Source of the DNA: Fredricksoniimonas sp964643325
GTDB taxonomy: Bacteria > Omnitrophota > Gorgyraeia > Zapsychrales > Fredricksoniimonadaceae
Length of the DNA: 8,001 nucleotides
Reading direction: 5' to 3'
Assembly: GCA_964643325.1 (NCBI GenBank)
Contig: CAZXSE010000035.1
Span: 1 to 8,001 of the forward strand
Below are positions 1 to 5,958 of this stretch, piece after piece. How positions within the stretch are numbered: the stretch's first letter is position 1; every line of letters begins with the position of its first letter. Position numbers and translations under genes: made by a program. The notes beneath the pieces are model-generated. The model was not told where the DNA came from. It ran no database searches and saw nothing but the letters and a program-made list of their open reading frames with translations.

Positions 1-22
1 CGATGCGCCATTCTTGAAAGAC

Positions 23-28
23 TACAAT
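23..28 (+). promoter_or_regulatory. Possible -10 box of sufU
   Basis: TACAAT matches the sigma70 -10 consensus at five of six positions and lies seven bases before the ATG at 35, which would put the transcription start on or beside the start codon. The -35 region would fall at the very edge of the window and cannot be assessed. If sufU is instead co-transcribed with an upstream sufS gene, this match is incidental. Confidence 0.25.
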
Positions 29-34
29 AGAATT

Positions 35-490
35 ATGACAACACACAATGAAGACCTTTATCAGCAGGTGATCCTCGAGCATAACAAGCGTCCGCGGAAT
101 TTCGCGAAGCTTGTTCCGTGCACGCATGAGGCCGAGGGTTACAATCCTTTATGCGGGGATCATTTGAATGTATATCTTCGGGTCAACCCTGCGGGTGTTA
201 TCGAAGAAGCTGCTTTTTATGGCGATGGCTGTGCCATATCCAAGGCGTCGGCGTCCATGATGACCGCGGCGTTGAAGGGCAAGACGGTCGACGAGGCCCG
301 GCTCATGTTCGAGGATTTTAGGAAGCTTGTGACCAAGGAACTGGACCCCGAACAACAGGGGCATCAGTTAGGAAAGCTTGCGGTTTTTTCAGGGGTCTGG
401 AAATATCCAAGCCGTGTCAAATGCGCGATCCTTGCCTGGCATACCATGAAGGGCGCTCTCGATCAGCAAAAAACCGTCTCAACGGAATAA
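35..490 (+). CDS. sufU: SufU-type iron-sulfur cluster assembly protein
   Basis: Zn-binding sulfur acceptor that works with a SufS-type cysteine desulfurase in Fe-S cluster assembly in the cytoplasm. The 151-residue product has the SufU signature: Cys40 in NPLCGD with Asp42, Cys66 in GDGCAISKASASMM, and Cys130 in RVKCAILAWHT. The spacing Cys66 to Cys130 (64 residues) reflects the insertion that separates SufU from the shorter IscU proteins. Residue numbers nearly match the classical Bacillus SufU. I chose the ATG at 35; a TTG at 14 would add seven residues with no family support. No Shine-Dalgarno sequence precedes 35, but a TACAAT lies at 23-28, so the transcript may start at or next to the ATG. 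Its usual partner sufS could lie upstream, outside the window. The gene is convergent with murB, one base away. Confidence 0.93.
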   Translation: MTTHNEDLYQQVILEHNKRPRNFAKLVPCTHEAEGYNPLCGDHLNVYLRVNPAGVIEEAAFYGDGCAISKASASMMTAALKGKTVDEARLMFEDFRKLVTKELDPEQQGHQLGKLAVFSGVWKYPSRVKCAILAWHTMKGALDQQKTVSTE

Positions 491-491
491 C

Positions 492-1451
492 TCACCAGTA
501 ATTATTTTCCTGACAATCCGGCGCATTGTCAAACTTCCCAAGCAGCCTGACTTCCCGCACCAGAGCGATCTTGTATTTTGCAGCGACTAGGGCAGCCATC
601 TTTTGCGACAGGTCATAAACATCCTGTGCTTTGGCATTGCCGTCGTGCGTGATGATGTTCGCGTGCTCTTCATAAACGCGGGCGCCATTGATCGCAAGCC
701 CTTTGGCGCCGGACTGTTCCAGGAACCAGCCCGCGGCCTGCCGTTTTTCGGCTTTGGATGTCGGCTCGATATTGCGGAAGAATGAACCCGCGCAGGGCGT
801 TGTTCTCCAGAAATCAAGTTTGAATTTTCGTTCTTTTAGGATCTCGTCATGCCTGGCGCGCAGGGCTTCGTCGTCGCAGGGCGTGAGATTGAAGGTCGCG
901 GAGAGGATGATGTCATCATTGTGCTTGAAGGGGGAGTCCCGGTAGGTAAAAGCAATCTTGTTCTTGTTCATGACAGCAATGTTCCCGTCGGGTTTCAGGA
1001 CGGTCACGGATAAAAGCCGATCGGATATTTGCTGTCCGAAGGCGCCGGCATTCCCGGCGATCGCGCCACCGACGGTACCGGGAATGGCGGATAAGGCAAG
1101 AAGTCCGTCGAATTCTTGCGCCAGGGTATAGGCAACAAGATCATTGAGTTGTGTGGCCGCGTCCGCGCTAACGGTCGCACCGTCGCGTGTGATGAGAGGT
1201 TTGTCGGATGTATAGCGCACGATGATCTTGCGGGTCCCGTGGTCAGAGGCCAGGATGTTGGAGCCAAATCCCATGAGTAAAAAGTCGGCCTTGTGGGCGC
1301 GCAGACGCGCGATGATTTCCTGGAGGGTATTGGCATCGCTGCACTCAATGAGCCAGGGGCACCTTCCGCCGAGCTTGAAGGTCGTGCAGGTGGTAAGCGA
1401 CGCGTCTTTTGTTGCCTTGATGTTCAGTCCGTCGAGGAAAGAAATGTCCAT
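492..1451 (-). CDS. murB: UDP-N-acetylenolpyruvoylglucosamine reductase (MurB)
   Basis: FAD- and NADPH-dependent cytoplasmic enzyme that reduces UDP-GlcNAc-enolpyruvate to UDP-N-acetylmuramate, the second committed step of peptidoglycan synthesis. The 319-residue protein has the FAD-binding segments GFGSNILASD (about 61-70) and SAIPGTVGGAIAGNAGAFG (121-139), the YRDSPF motif with Arg171, the proton-donor serine Ser223 in CAGSFFRN, EEHANIITHDG (261-271), and the C-terminal catalytic Glu300 in VREVRLLG. Its length is nearer to the shorter MurB class than to the roughly 340-residue E. coli form. The ATG at 1451 has an AGGA nine bases upstream. The frame is open a further 37 codons, but that extension is arginine-rich, lies inside the ispH coding region and is not MurB-like. 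It starts four bases after the ispH stop, so coupled translation is likely. Confidence 0.96.
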   Translation of the reverse strand: MDISFLDGLNIKATKDASLTTCTTFKLGGRCPWLIECSDANTLQEIIARLRAHKADFLLMGFGSNILASDHGTRKIIVRYTSDKPLITRDGATVSADAATQLNDLVAYTLAQEFDGLLALSAIPGTVGGAIAGNAGAFGQQISDRLLSVTVLKPDGNIAVMNKNKIAFTYRDSPFKHNDDIILSATFNLTPCDDEALRARHDEILKERKFKLDFWRTTPCAGSFFRNIEPTSKAEKRQAAGWFLEQSGAKGLAINGARVYEEHANIITHDGNAKAQDVYDLSQKMAALVAAKYKIALVREVRLLGKFDNAPDCQENNYW

Positions 1452-1455
1452 AAAG

Positions 1456-2385
1456 TCATATCCTGGGTAAAGGGAACACGATGTTCTTTTCCGGGTTCTC
1501 AAAGGTCTGGACTGTCGCGTCCGGGAAAGCGGCGCGGATCTTTGTGACGATATCATCCACAAGATGCCGCGGCACGGAAGCGCCGGAACTCAGGCCGATA
1601 TTGGTCTTGCCTTTTAAGATGGCAAGGTCCAGTTCGTCGGCATTGTCGATAAGGATGCTTGTGACGCTGAGCTGTTGGCCTTTTTCCCGCAGGCGGTTGG
1701 AGTTGGAACTGTTGGGTGAACCGCAAATGATGATGATCCCGTCTTTTTGGCAGAGTTTCGCGAGTTCCTTGACCGCGTCCTGGCGGTTTTGCGTCGCGTA
1801 ACAAATATCGTCGTGCATGGACCCGGCCAGCCGCGGGAACCTGGCGCGCAGTTTCAGGATCAGTTCGCGCGTGTCGTCCACGGAAAGCGTGGTCTGGGTG
1901 ATGAGCCCGACCTTTCTGTGGGGCGGGATATCAAGCGCTTCGATATCCGCCGCGCAGGAGACGATATGCAAGAGCTCGGGCCTGACATGGCCGGAAGTAC
2001 CGATGACCTCTTCATGTCCCTGATGGCCGATGAGGATGACATCAATGCCTTCCTGCGAGAACCGGACGGCCTTGGTGTGCTCTTTGGTGACAAGAGGGCA
2101 GGTGGCGTCGATGGTGATGAGGTTTTTCTTTGTTGCGGTCTCGAGGACCAGCGGGGCAATGCCGTGGGCGCTGAAGATGATCCGGCTTTTGTCCGGGACC
2201 GCGTCAAGGCTGTCGACGAAGATGACGCCGCGCGCCTTCAGGCTGTTGACAACGGAGGTGTTGTGCACGATCTCGTGAAAGACATAGAGCGGGGTGCCGT
2301 AGGTGTTGAGGGCTGAATCCACGATCTCAACGGCCCGGGCGACGCCCGCGCAAAATCCCTGTGTCCGTGCGAGAAAAATTTGCAT
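1456..2385 (-). CDS. ispH: 4-hydroxy-3-methylbut-2-enyl diphosphate reductase (IspH)
   Basis: Last enzyme of the MEP isoprenoid pathway: a [4Fe-4S] protein that converts HMBPP to IPP and DMAPP. The 309-residue sequence keeps all known key residues at almost the E. coli numbering: cluster ligands Cys12 (GFCAGV), Cys96 (DATCPLV) and Cys195 (DDICYATQNRQ); substrate-pocket His41, His74 and His124; catalytic Glu126 in GHEEVIGT; Thr166/Thr167 in TQTTLSVDD; the SxN-type phosphate-binding stretch GSPNSSNSNRL (222-232); and SGASVPR near 268-273. It ends in NIVFPLP, as is usual. An AAGG lies nine bases before the ATG, and a TATAAT on this strand lies about 35 bases upstream. It is the first gene of an ispH-murB operon and is divergent from ispG. 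Confidence 0.97.
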   Translation of the reverse strand: MQIFLARTQGFCAGVARAVEIVDSALNTYGTPLYVFHEIVHNTSVVNSLKARGVIFVDSLDAVPDKSRIIFSAHGIAPLVLETATKKNLITIDATCPLVTKEHTKAVRFSQEGIDVILIGHQGHEEVIGTSGHVRPELLHIVSCAADIEALDIPPHRKVGLITQTTLSVDDTRELILKLRARFPRLAGSMHDDICYATQNRQDAVKELAKLCQKDGIIIICGSPNSSNSNRLREKGQQLSVTSILIDNADELDLAILKGKTNIGLSSGASVPRHLVDDIVTKIRAAFPDATVQTFENPEKNIVFPLPRI

Positions 2386-2420
2386 TGATGAAGGCCTTTT
2401 AGTTTATTAGAATGATGAAC

Positions 2421-2426
2421 ATTATA
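2421..2426 (-). promoter_or_regulatory. Promoter -10 box of ispH-murB
   Basis: On the minus strand this reads TATAAT, a perfect sigma70 -10 box. A start about seven bases downstream (near 2414) would leave an untranslated leader of about 28 bases containing the AAGG ribosome-binding site of ispH. No good -35 box sits at 16-18 bases; a TTGCAT lies 21 bases away, so the promoter may rely on an activator. Confidence 0.5.
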
Positions 2427-2428
2427 AC
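2423..2428 (+). promoter_or_regulatory. Possible -10 box of ispG
   Basis: TATAAC on the plus strand matches five of six consensus positions and overlaps the minus-strand TATAAT of ispH. A start near 2435 would give a leader of about 19 bases before the ATG at 2454. The -35 region is poor (a TTTAGT-like sequence around 2398). It is supported mainly by position: ispG must have its own promoter here because ispH points the other way. Confidence 0.3.
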
Positions 2429-2453
2429 ATCACTTGATAACGGATACATGCAA

Positions 2454-3668
2454 ATGTCCAAAAAATCCCGTCGTTTGACACCAACTGTTGCCGTGGGGCC
2501 CTTTTTTCTGGGAGGGACGCATCCGGTCGTTGTTCAGTCCATGACCGATACGCCGAGCGCGAATGTTGATGCCACGCTGGCACAGACGCTGGAGCTCATT
2601 GGGGCCGGCGCCGAGCTGGTGCGCTGGACCATCAACGACGATGCGGCGGCGCGTGGCGCTGTTGAGGCCGTCAAGCGGCTGCGCGCGCAAGGCGTGACCA
2701 CGCCTATTGCCGGCGACTTTCATTTCAACGGGCATGAGCTTTTGGCACGGCACGATGATCTGGCGCAGGCGCTGGATAAATACCGCATCAATCCCGGCAA
2801 TGTCGGGCGCGGGGATAAACAGGATGATAATTTTGCCGCGATCATCCGTATCGCGGTCAAATATAAGAAGGCCGTGCGCATTGGCGTTAACGGCGGGTCG
2901 CTGGATCAGGCACTGCTTGACAACATGATGCGGGAGAATGCGAAAGCCTGGAGGCCGCGCAGTTCCCGGGAGATCATGCTGGGCGCTGTTGTTGCCAGCG
3001 CGCTTGCCAGTTGCAGGATGGCGATCAGTCTGGGCCTGCCGAAAGAAAAGCTGGTGCTCAGCGCCAAGCTCTCGTCGTTGCAGGATATGGTGGCTGTTTA
3101 TGAACGCCTCGCTAAAGAATGTAATTATGCCCTTCATCTGGGACTTACCGAAGCGGGCGGGGGCGTTCAGGGCGTGACAGCGAGCGCGGCCGCGCTGGCT
3201 GTTTTATTACAGCAAGGCATCGGGGATACGATACGGGTCTCGTTGACGCCTGAGCCGGGCGTGCCGCGCGCGCGTGAGGTTGAAGTGTGCCGCCAGCTTT
3301 TGCAATCCATGGGCTTGCGTTATTTTGCGCCGAGCGTGACCAGTTGTCCGGGGTGCGGGCGCACGAAGACAAAATATTTTCAGGAGCTTGCCACAGATGT
3401 CCGCGCTCACGTGGCGTCCCGGATGCCTGAATGGCAAAAGAAATATCCCGGCGTTGAGCGGCTTACGATCGCGGTCATGGGCTGCGTGGTTAACGGCCCG
3501 GGCGAGAGCGCTCATGCGAATATCGGCATCAGTCTGCCGGGGGATATGGAAGATCCTGTTGCGCCGGTCTATGCCGACGGAAAAAAGATCGCCGTCCTCA
3601 AGGGCGGGAACATTCGCGGTGAATTTCTTGCCCTTCTGGAGCGATATATTGAGGGGACACACACTTAA
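2454..3668 (+). CDS. ispG: 4-hydroxy-3-methylbut-2-en-1-yl diphosphate synthase (IspG)
   Basis: [4Fe-4S] enzyme that converts MEcPP to HMBPP, the penultimate step of the MEP pathway and the direct supplier of IspH. With the chosen start the protein has 404 residues: an N-terminal TIM-barrel domain (VVVQSMTDT near 26-33, RINPGNVG 111-118, RIGVNGGSLDQ 142-152, ALHLGLTEAGGG 226-237, GIGDTIRVSLTPEPG 255-269) and a C-terminal cluster domain with Cys298 and Cys301 (SCPGCGRT), Cys344 and Glu351 (GCVVNGPGES). Three in-frame ATGs precede the conserved region, at 2412, 2448 and 2454. I prefer 2454, which has a weak CGGA nine bases upstream and lies after the likely promoter; 2412 would lie upstream of that promoter's start. 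The motifs RWTINDD and GDFHFNGHELL mark a subtype unlike the E. coli enzyme. Confidence 0.95.
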   Translation: MSKKSRRLTPTVAVGPFFLGGTHPVVVQSMTDTPSANVDATLAQTLELIGAGAELVRWTINDDAAARGAVEAVKRLRAQGVTTPIAGDFHFNGHELLARHDDLAQALDKYRINPGNVGRGDKQDDNFAAIIRIAVKYKKAVRIGVNGGSLDQALLDNMMRENAKAWRPRSSREIMLGAVVASALASCRMAISLGLPKEKLVLSAKLSSLQDMVAVYERLAKECNYALHLGLTEAGGGVQGVTASAAALAVLLQQGIGDTIRVSLTPEPGVPRAREVEVCRQLLQSMGLRYFAPSVTSCPGCGRTKTKYFQELATDVRAHVASRMPEWQKKYPGVERLTIAVMGCVVNGPGESAHANIGISLPGDMEDPVAPVYADGKKIAVLKGGNIRGEFLALLERYIEGTHT

Positions 3669-3730
3669 TTCGTTCGGCAAAAGAATTTTCTGGCGCAGAT
3701 TAAACTTTTGTCGTATTGTTTTTTTATTGG

Positions 3731-3751
3731 CTCGGCATACCCCATGCCGAG
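3731..3751. repeat. Perfect inverted repeat (8-bp stem, 5-base loop)
   Basis: CTCGGCAT at 3731-3738 and ATGCCGAG at 3744-3751 pair perfectly around the loop ACCCC. A run of seven T precedes the hairpin on the plus strand, but no T-tract follows it on either strand, so it is not a standard intrinsic terminator for ispG. Its place about 70 bases upstream of a REP-associated transposase makes a REP-like or transposon-end palindrome a reasonable alternative; I see no second copy in the window. Confidence 0.5.
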
Positions 3752-3789
3752 GGAGCGCTCAACAAAATCGTCTTAACAACATTCGTTTT

Positions 3790-3817
3790 GCCTCCCCCGG
3801 GGCAATCTTGGGGGAGG
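3790..3817 (+). promoter_or_regulatory. Hairpin enclosing the transposase ribosome-binding site
   Basis: CCTCCCCC at 3791-3798 pairs perfectly with GGGGGAGG at 3810-3817 across an 11-base loop, and the flanking G3790 and T3818 could add a wobble pair. The downstream arm contains GGAGG, the Shine-Dalgarno sequence of the transposase whose ATG is at 3822. Formed in the mRNA, the stem would hide that site. A competing smaller hairpin (TTGCC at 3788-3792 with GGCAA at 3801-3805) would free it. The repression role is inferred from the layout; IS200-family elements are known to use a similar leader. Confidence 0.5.
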
Positions 3818-3821
3818 TCTT

Positions 3822-4123
3822 ATGCCGCGTCGTTTTAGGGTTGTTGTTGAAGGTCGTCCGCATCATGTTATTCAACGAGGAAGCCGGCGCCAGCAGGTTT
3901 TCTTTGATGACGCGGATCGCAGGTACTACCTGAATTCCCTTAAAAGAAATTGTGATAAATATGGCGTCCAGATATGGGCGTATTGCCTGATGGACAATCA
4001 TGTGCATTTAGTGCTCGTTCCTTCTAATAAGGAGATCTTTTATCGTGCTATTGCAGATACTCATCAAGCGTATACGTGGAGGATCAATCGTCGCAAGAAA
4101 TGGCGTGGATATTTGTGGCAGGG
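3822..4123 (+). CDS. REP-associated tyrosine transposase (RAYT, IS200-like HUH family), cut by a gap
   Basis: The first 100 residues of a Y1 HUH single-strand transposase of the TnpA_REP type, which cleaves and rejoins DNA at palindromic hairpins. Diagnostic features are MPRRFRV, HHVIQRGSRRQQVFF (14-28), YCLMDNHVHLVL (54-65) with the metal-binding His60-x-His62, and WRINRRKKWRGYLWQG (86-101), which in this family is followed by RF and then the catalytic tyrosine. That tyrosine and the C-terminus lie in the N run, so whether the gene is intact cannot be told. A GGAGG sits four bases before the ATG inside a hairpin. By hand count positions 3901-4080 are about 42% GC against about 58% for 3481-3660 in ispG, which suggests acquisition by transfer. 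It converges on the PHP gene beyond the gap. Confidence 0.85.
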
Positions 4124-4223
4124 NNNNNNNNNNNNNNNNNNNNNNNNNNNNNNNNNNNNNNNNNNNNNNNNNNNNNNNNNNNNNNNNNNNNNNNNNNNNN
4201 NNNNNNNNNNNNNNNNNNNNNNN
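4124..4223. other. Assembly gap (100 N)
   Basis: A run of exactly 100 N, the conventional length for a scaffold gap of unknown size. It removes the 3' end of the transposase and the 3' end of the PHP phosphoesterase. A typical RAYT would need at least a few hundred more bases and the PHP protein about 35 more codons, so the true gap is larger than 100 bases. Confidence 0.97.
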
Positions 4224-4918
4224 TGCGGCACATGCGCGTCAGACCCGAAGGTGATGGGGATGCCGTGCTTGGAGTAGATCTTCAGCTCATTTAAGGACGG
4301 GTAGATCTCCTTGACCGGTTTGCGCAGTCCCGAAGAATTGATCTCAATAACAACGCCGGTCTTCTTGAACACACGCGCGTTCTCTTCGATCTCGTGCGTC
4401 ATGTCAACGGTCGGCCGGAAGTTGAACTTCTTGACCAGGTCCACATGGGCGAGAATATCGAATATGCGCGACAGCGCGCTCTTGCGCAGCAGCCGGTAGT
4501 ATTCCTTGTAAACATCGTTCACGTCGCGCACATCCCATTCCTTGAGCTGGATCGGATCGTCAAAACCCCATTTTTCAATGAAGTGGACAGAGCCGATGAT
4601 GTAATCGTAAGGATAATCGGCAAGGATGCTTTGCGTGAGTTTTTCGTAGCCGGGAATGTAATCAGCCTCGATCCCGACGAGGACATTGAGCTCGTCGCTG
4701 AATTCAGCCCGGACGCTCTCGATCATGTGATGATAGACCGGCAGTTGCGACGGGTCCATGGCAATGCCGGGGTCCTTGTGCGAGACCAGGGGCGCATGGT
4801 CGGAGAAGCCGATCTCCTTGAGGCCGATCCTGATCGCCTGTCTGGCGTATTCCTGCGGTTCGCCGGAGGCGTGCCCGCATAGCGGCGTGTGCATGTGATA
4901 GTCTGAATACGGGATCAT
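4224..4918 (-). CDS. PHP-domain phosphoesterase, histidinol-phosphatase (HisJ)-like, C-terminus in gap
   Basis: Metal-dependent phosphoesterase of the PHP superfamily, closest by motif to HisJ/HisK histidinol-phosphatases (about 265 residues). The 231 visible residues keep the metal-site motifs: Asp6, His8 and His10 in DYHMHTPLCGH with His16, SDHAP (39-43), Glu84 in GIEADY, His112 in IGSVHF, AHVDLV (157-162), and Asp227 and His229 in GSDAHVP just before the gap. Only about 35 residues should be missing. The ATG at 4918 is preferred because the next Met would remove the first metal ligand, and an upstream Met at 5017 gives a non-conserved extension. The start codon has no Shine-Dalgarno sequence. 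No other his genes are visible; the gene is divergent from folE-folB, so a role on a pterin phosphate is also conceivable, but this is inference. Confidence 0.85.
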
Positions 4919-4927
4919 ATAGCGGGG

Positions 4928-4955
4928 ATTATAGCATACTTCGCGCGCAGGACAA
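4928..4955 (-). promoter_or_regulatory. Promoter of the PHP phosphoesterase gene
   Basis: On the minus strand TTGTCC (4950-4955) and TATAAT (4928-4933) are separated by 16 bases, and the -10 box has the extended TGC in front of it. The predicted start falls near 4921, only two or three bases before the ATG at 4918, which implies a leaderless or nearly leaderless message. Confidence 0.6.
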
Positions 4956-4974
4956 CCCTGCGAGGGGAAAATTT

Positions 4975-5003
4975 TTGTGTTCCGTGGGTGTTTGTGGTAA
5001 TAT
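4975..5003 (+). promoter_or_regulatory. Likely promoter of folE-folB-fxsA
   Basis: TTGTGT (4975-4980) and TAATAT (4998-5003) are 17 bases apart, and TGG stands immediately before the -10 as an extended element. The expected start is near 5010, giving a leader of about 20 bases that contains the AGGAG of folE. The match is moderate (three and four of six), but spacing and position fit. Confidence 0.45.
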
Positions 5004-5029
5004 CGTTCAAAATTCAAACAGGAGCTGTC

Positions 5030-5569
5030 ATGGAAGATATTTTCAAGAAACTGTTAAAGTCCGTTGGTGAAGACATCAAGCGCGGAGGGCTGAAGGGCAC
5101 ACCTGCCCGTGCGGCGCGCGCGTACGAGTTCTTGACCAAGGGTTACACCCAGGACATTGACAAGGTCATCAACGGCGCTATTTTTGAGTCTGACAATGAC
5201 GAGATGATCATCGTCAAGGACATCGAGATGTATTCCATGTGCGAGCATCATATCCTGCCGTTCTTCGGCAAATGCCATGTCGGGTATATCCCGCGCGGCA
5301 AGGTGCTCGGCCTTTCCAAGATCGCGCGTATCGTGGATGTTTATGCGCGCCGCCTGCAGATCCAGGAGAACCTGACCAAACAGATCGCGGACACGATCAT
5401 GAAATATACGGACGCCCGGGGTGTGGGGGTCATCATCGACGCCCAGCATTTGTGCATGATGATGCGCGGGGTCGAGAAGCAGAACTCCGTGATGAAAACA
5501 TCGTGCATGCTCGGGACATTCCGTTCCAACAGTTCGACCCGCAGTGAGTTTTTGAGCCTTATCCGATGA
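5030..5569 (+). CDS. folE: GTP cyclohydrolase I (FolE)
   Basis: Zn enzyme that opens GTP and rebuilds it as 7,8-dihydroneopterin triphosphate, the first step of tetrahydrofolate synthesis; family members are toroidal decamers in the cytoplasm. The 179-residue protein has the GCYH-I signature: Zn ligands Cys71 and His74 in MCEHHILPFFGKCHVGY, the third ligand Cys142 in DAQHLCMMMRGV, catalytic His73 and His140, and the GTP-pocket stretch GKVLGLSKIARIV (90-102). It ends in the expected TRSEFLSLI. The ATG at 5030 has AGGAG five bases upstream; an extension to 4988 is possible in frame but has no family support and overlaps the promoter. It overlaps folB by four bases (ATGA), indicating coupled translation. 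Confidence 0.97.
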   Translation: MEDIFKKLLKSVGEDIKRGGLKGTPARAARAYEFLTKGYTQDIDKVINGAIFESDNDEMIIVKDIEMYSMCEHHILPFFGKCHVGYIPRGKVLGLSKIARIVDVYARRLQIQENLTKQIADTIMKYTDARGVGVIIDAQHLCMMMRGVEKQNSVMKTSCMLGTFRSNSSTRSEFLSLIR

Positions 5570-5958
5570 ACTCCAGCGCGACCGTCCAGATCAAGGGGTT
5601 GAAGCTCCTCGTTGTCATTGGCACGCAGGCGCATGAGCGCCTCACGCCGCAGGAACTTGCGGCGGATATTTCTTTTGAGTATGACGCGTCAAAGGCCGCG
5701 GTCACGGATGAACTTGGTGATGCCGTGGATTATGCCGCGATCTGTGCCAGGATAACGGCAAAGGCCGGCGCGACCAAGTTCTTTCTGTTGGAGAGGCTAG
5801 GCGCCTTCATTCTTGCTATTATTATGGAAGACACGAAGATCGTTAGCGCGAAAGTCTCTTTGGAAAAGGCCGGAGCTGTGCCGTCAGCAAGGTCGGTCGC
5901 GCTCGTCATGTCAGCCCAGAGAACAGAGCGGACGATCAGCACCACCAGGTGTTATTGA
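5566..5958 (+). CDS. folB: Dihydroneopterin aldolase (FolB)
   Basis: Cuts 7,8-dihydroneopterin to 6-hydroxymethyl-7,8-dihydropterin and glycolaldehyde in folate synthesis. The 130-residue product aligns by eye over the whole family length: the substrate-anchoring Glu24 in QAHERLTPQ, Tyr56 in VDYAAI, LLERLGAFI (74-82) with the conserved glutamate, and catalytic Lys101 in SLEKAGAV, where most family members have KPGA. The first strand reads IKGLKLLVVIG. The start ATG overlaps the folE stop as ATGA, and the stop overlaps the next start as TGATG. FolE product needs removal of its triphosphate before FolB can act; no Nudix gene is visible in the window. Confidence 0.92.
   Translation: MNSSATVQIKGLKLLVVIGTQAHERLTPQELAADISFEYDASKAAVTDELGDAVDYAAICARITAKAGATKFFLLERLGAFILAIIMEDTKIVSAKVSLEKAGAVPSARSVALVMSAQRTERTISTTRCY

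Noticed and set aside
1452..1562. N-terminal extension of MurB by 37 residues
   Set aside because: The extension lies within the ispH coding sequence, is arginine- and serine-rich and unlike MurB; the ATG at 1451 has a ribosome-binding site.
1747..2316. Long plus-strand open frame (189 codons) opposite ispH
   Set aside because: It is antisense to a gene whose catalytic residues are all intact, has no recognisable motif and no ribosome-binding site; such frames are common in GC-rich coding sequence.
2430..3137. Minus-strand open frame (235 codons) opposite ispG
   Set aside because: Shadow of the ispG codon pattern, with no known motif and a low-complexity Arg/His-rich composition.
3669..3727. 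Intrinsic terminator for ispG
   Set aside because: Only a 5-bp AT-rich stem (AATTC/GAATT) is present after the stop, and the T-run at 3721-3725 and just before it is not preceded by a stable hairpin.
4064..4294. Open frames reading through the N run at 4124-4223
   Set aside because: Continuity across a placeholder of unknown size is meaningless; the flanks belong to a plus-strand transposase and a minus-strand PHP gene.
4919..5017. N-terminal extension of the PHP protein by 33 residues
   Set aside because: The PHP fold begins at the DYHMH motif directly after the ATG at 4918, and the extension would overlap both promoters.
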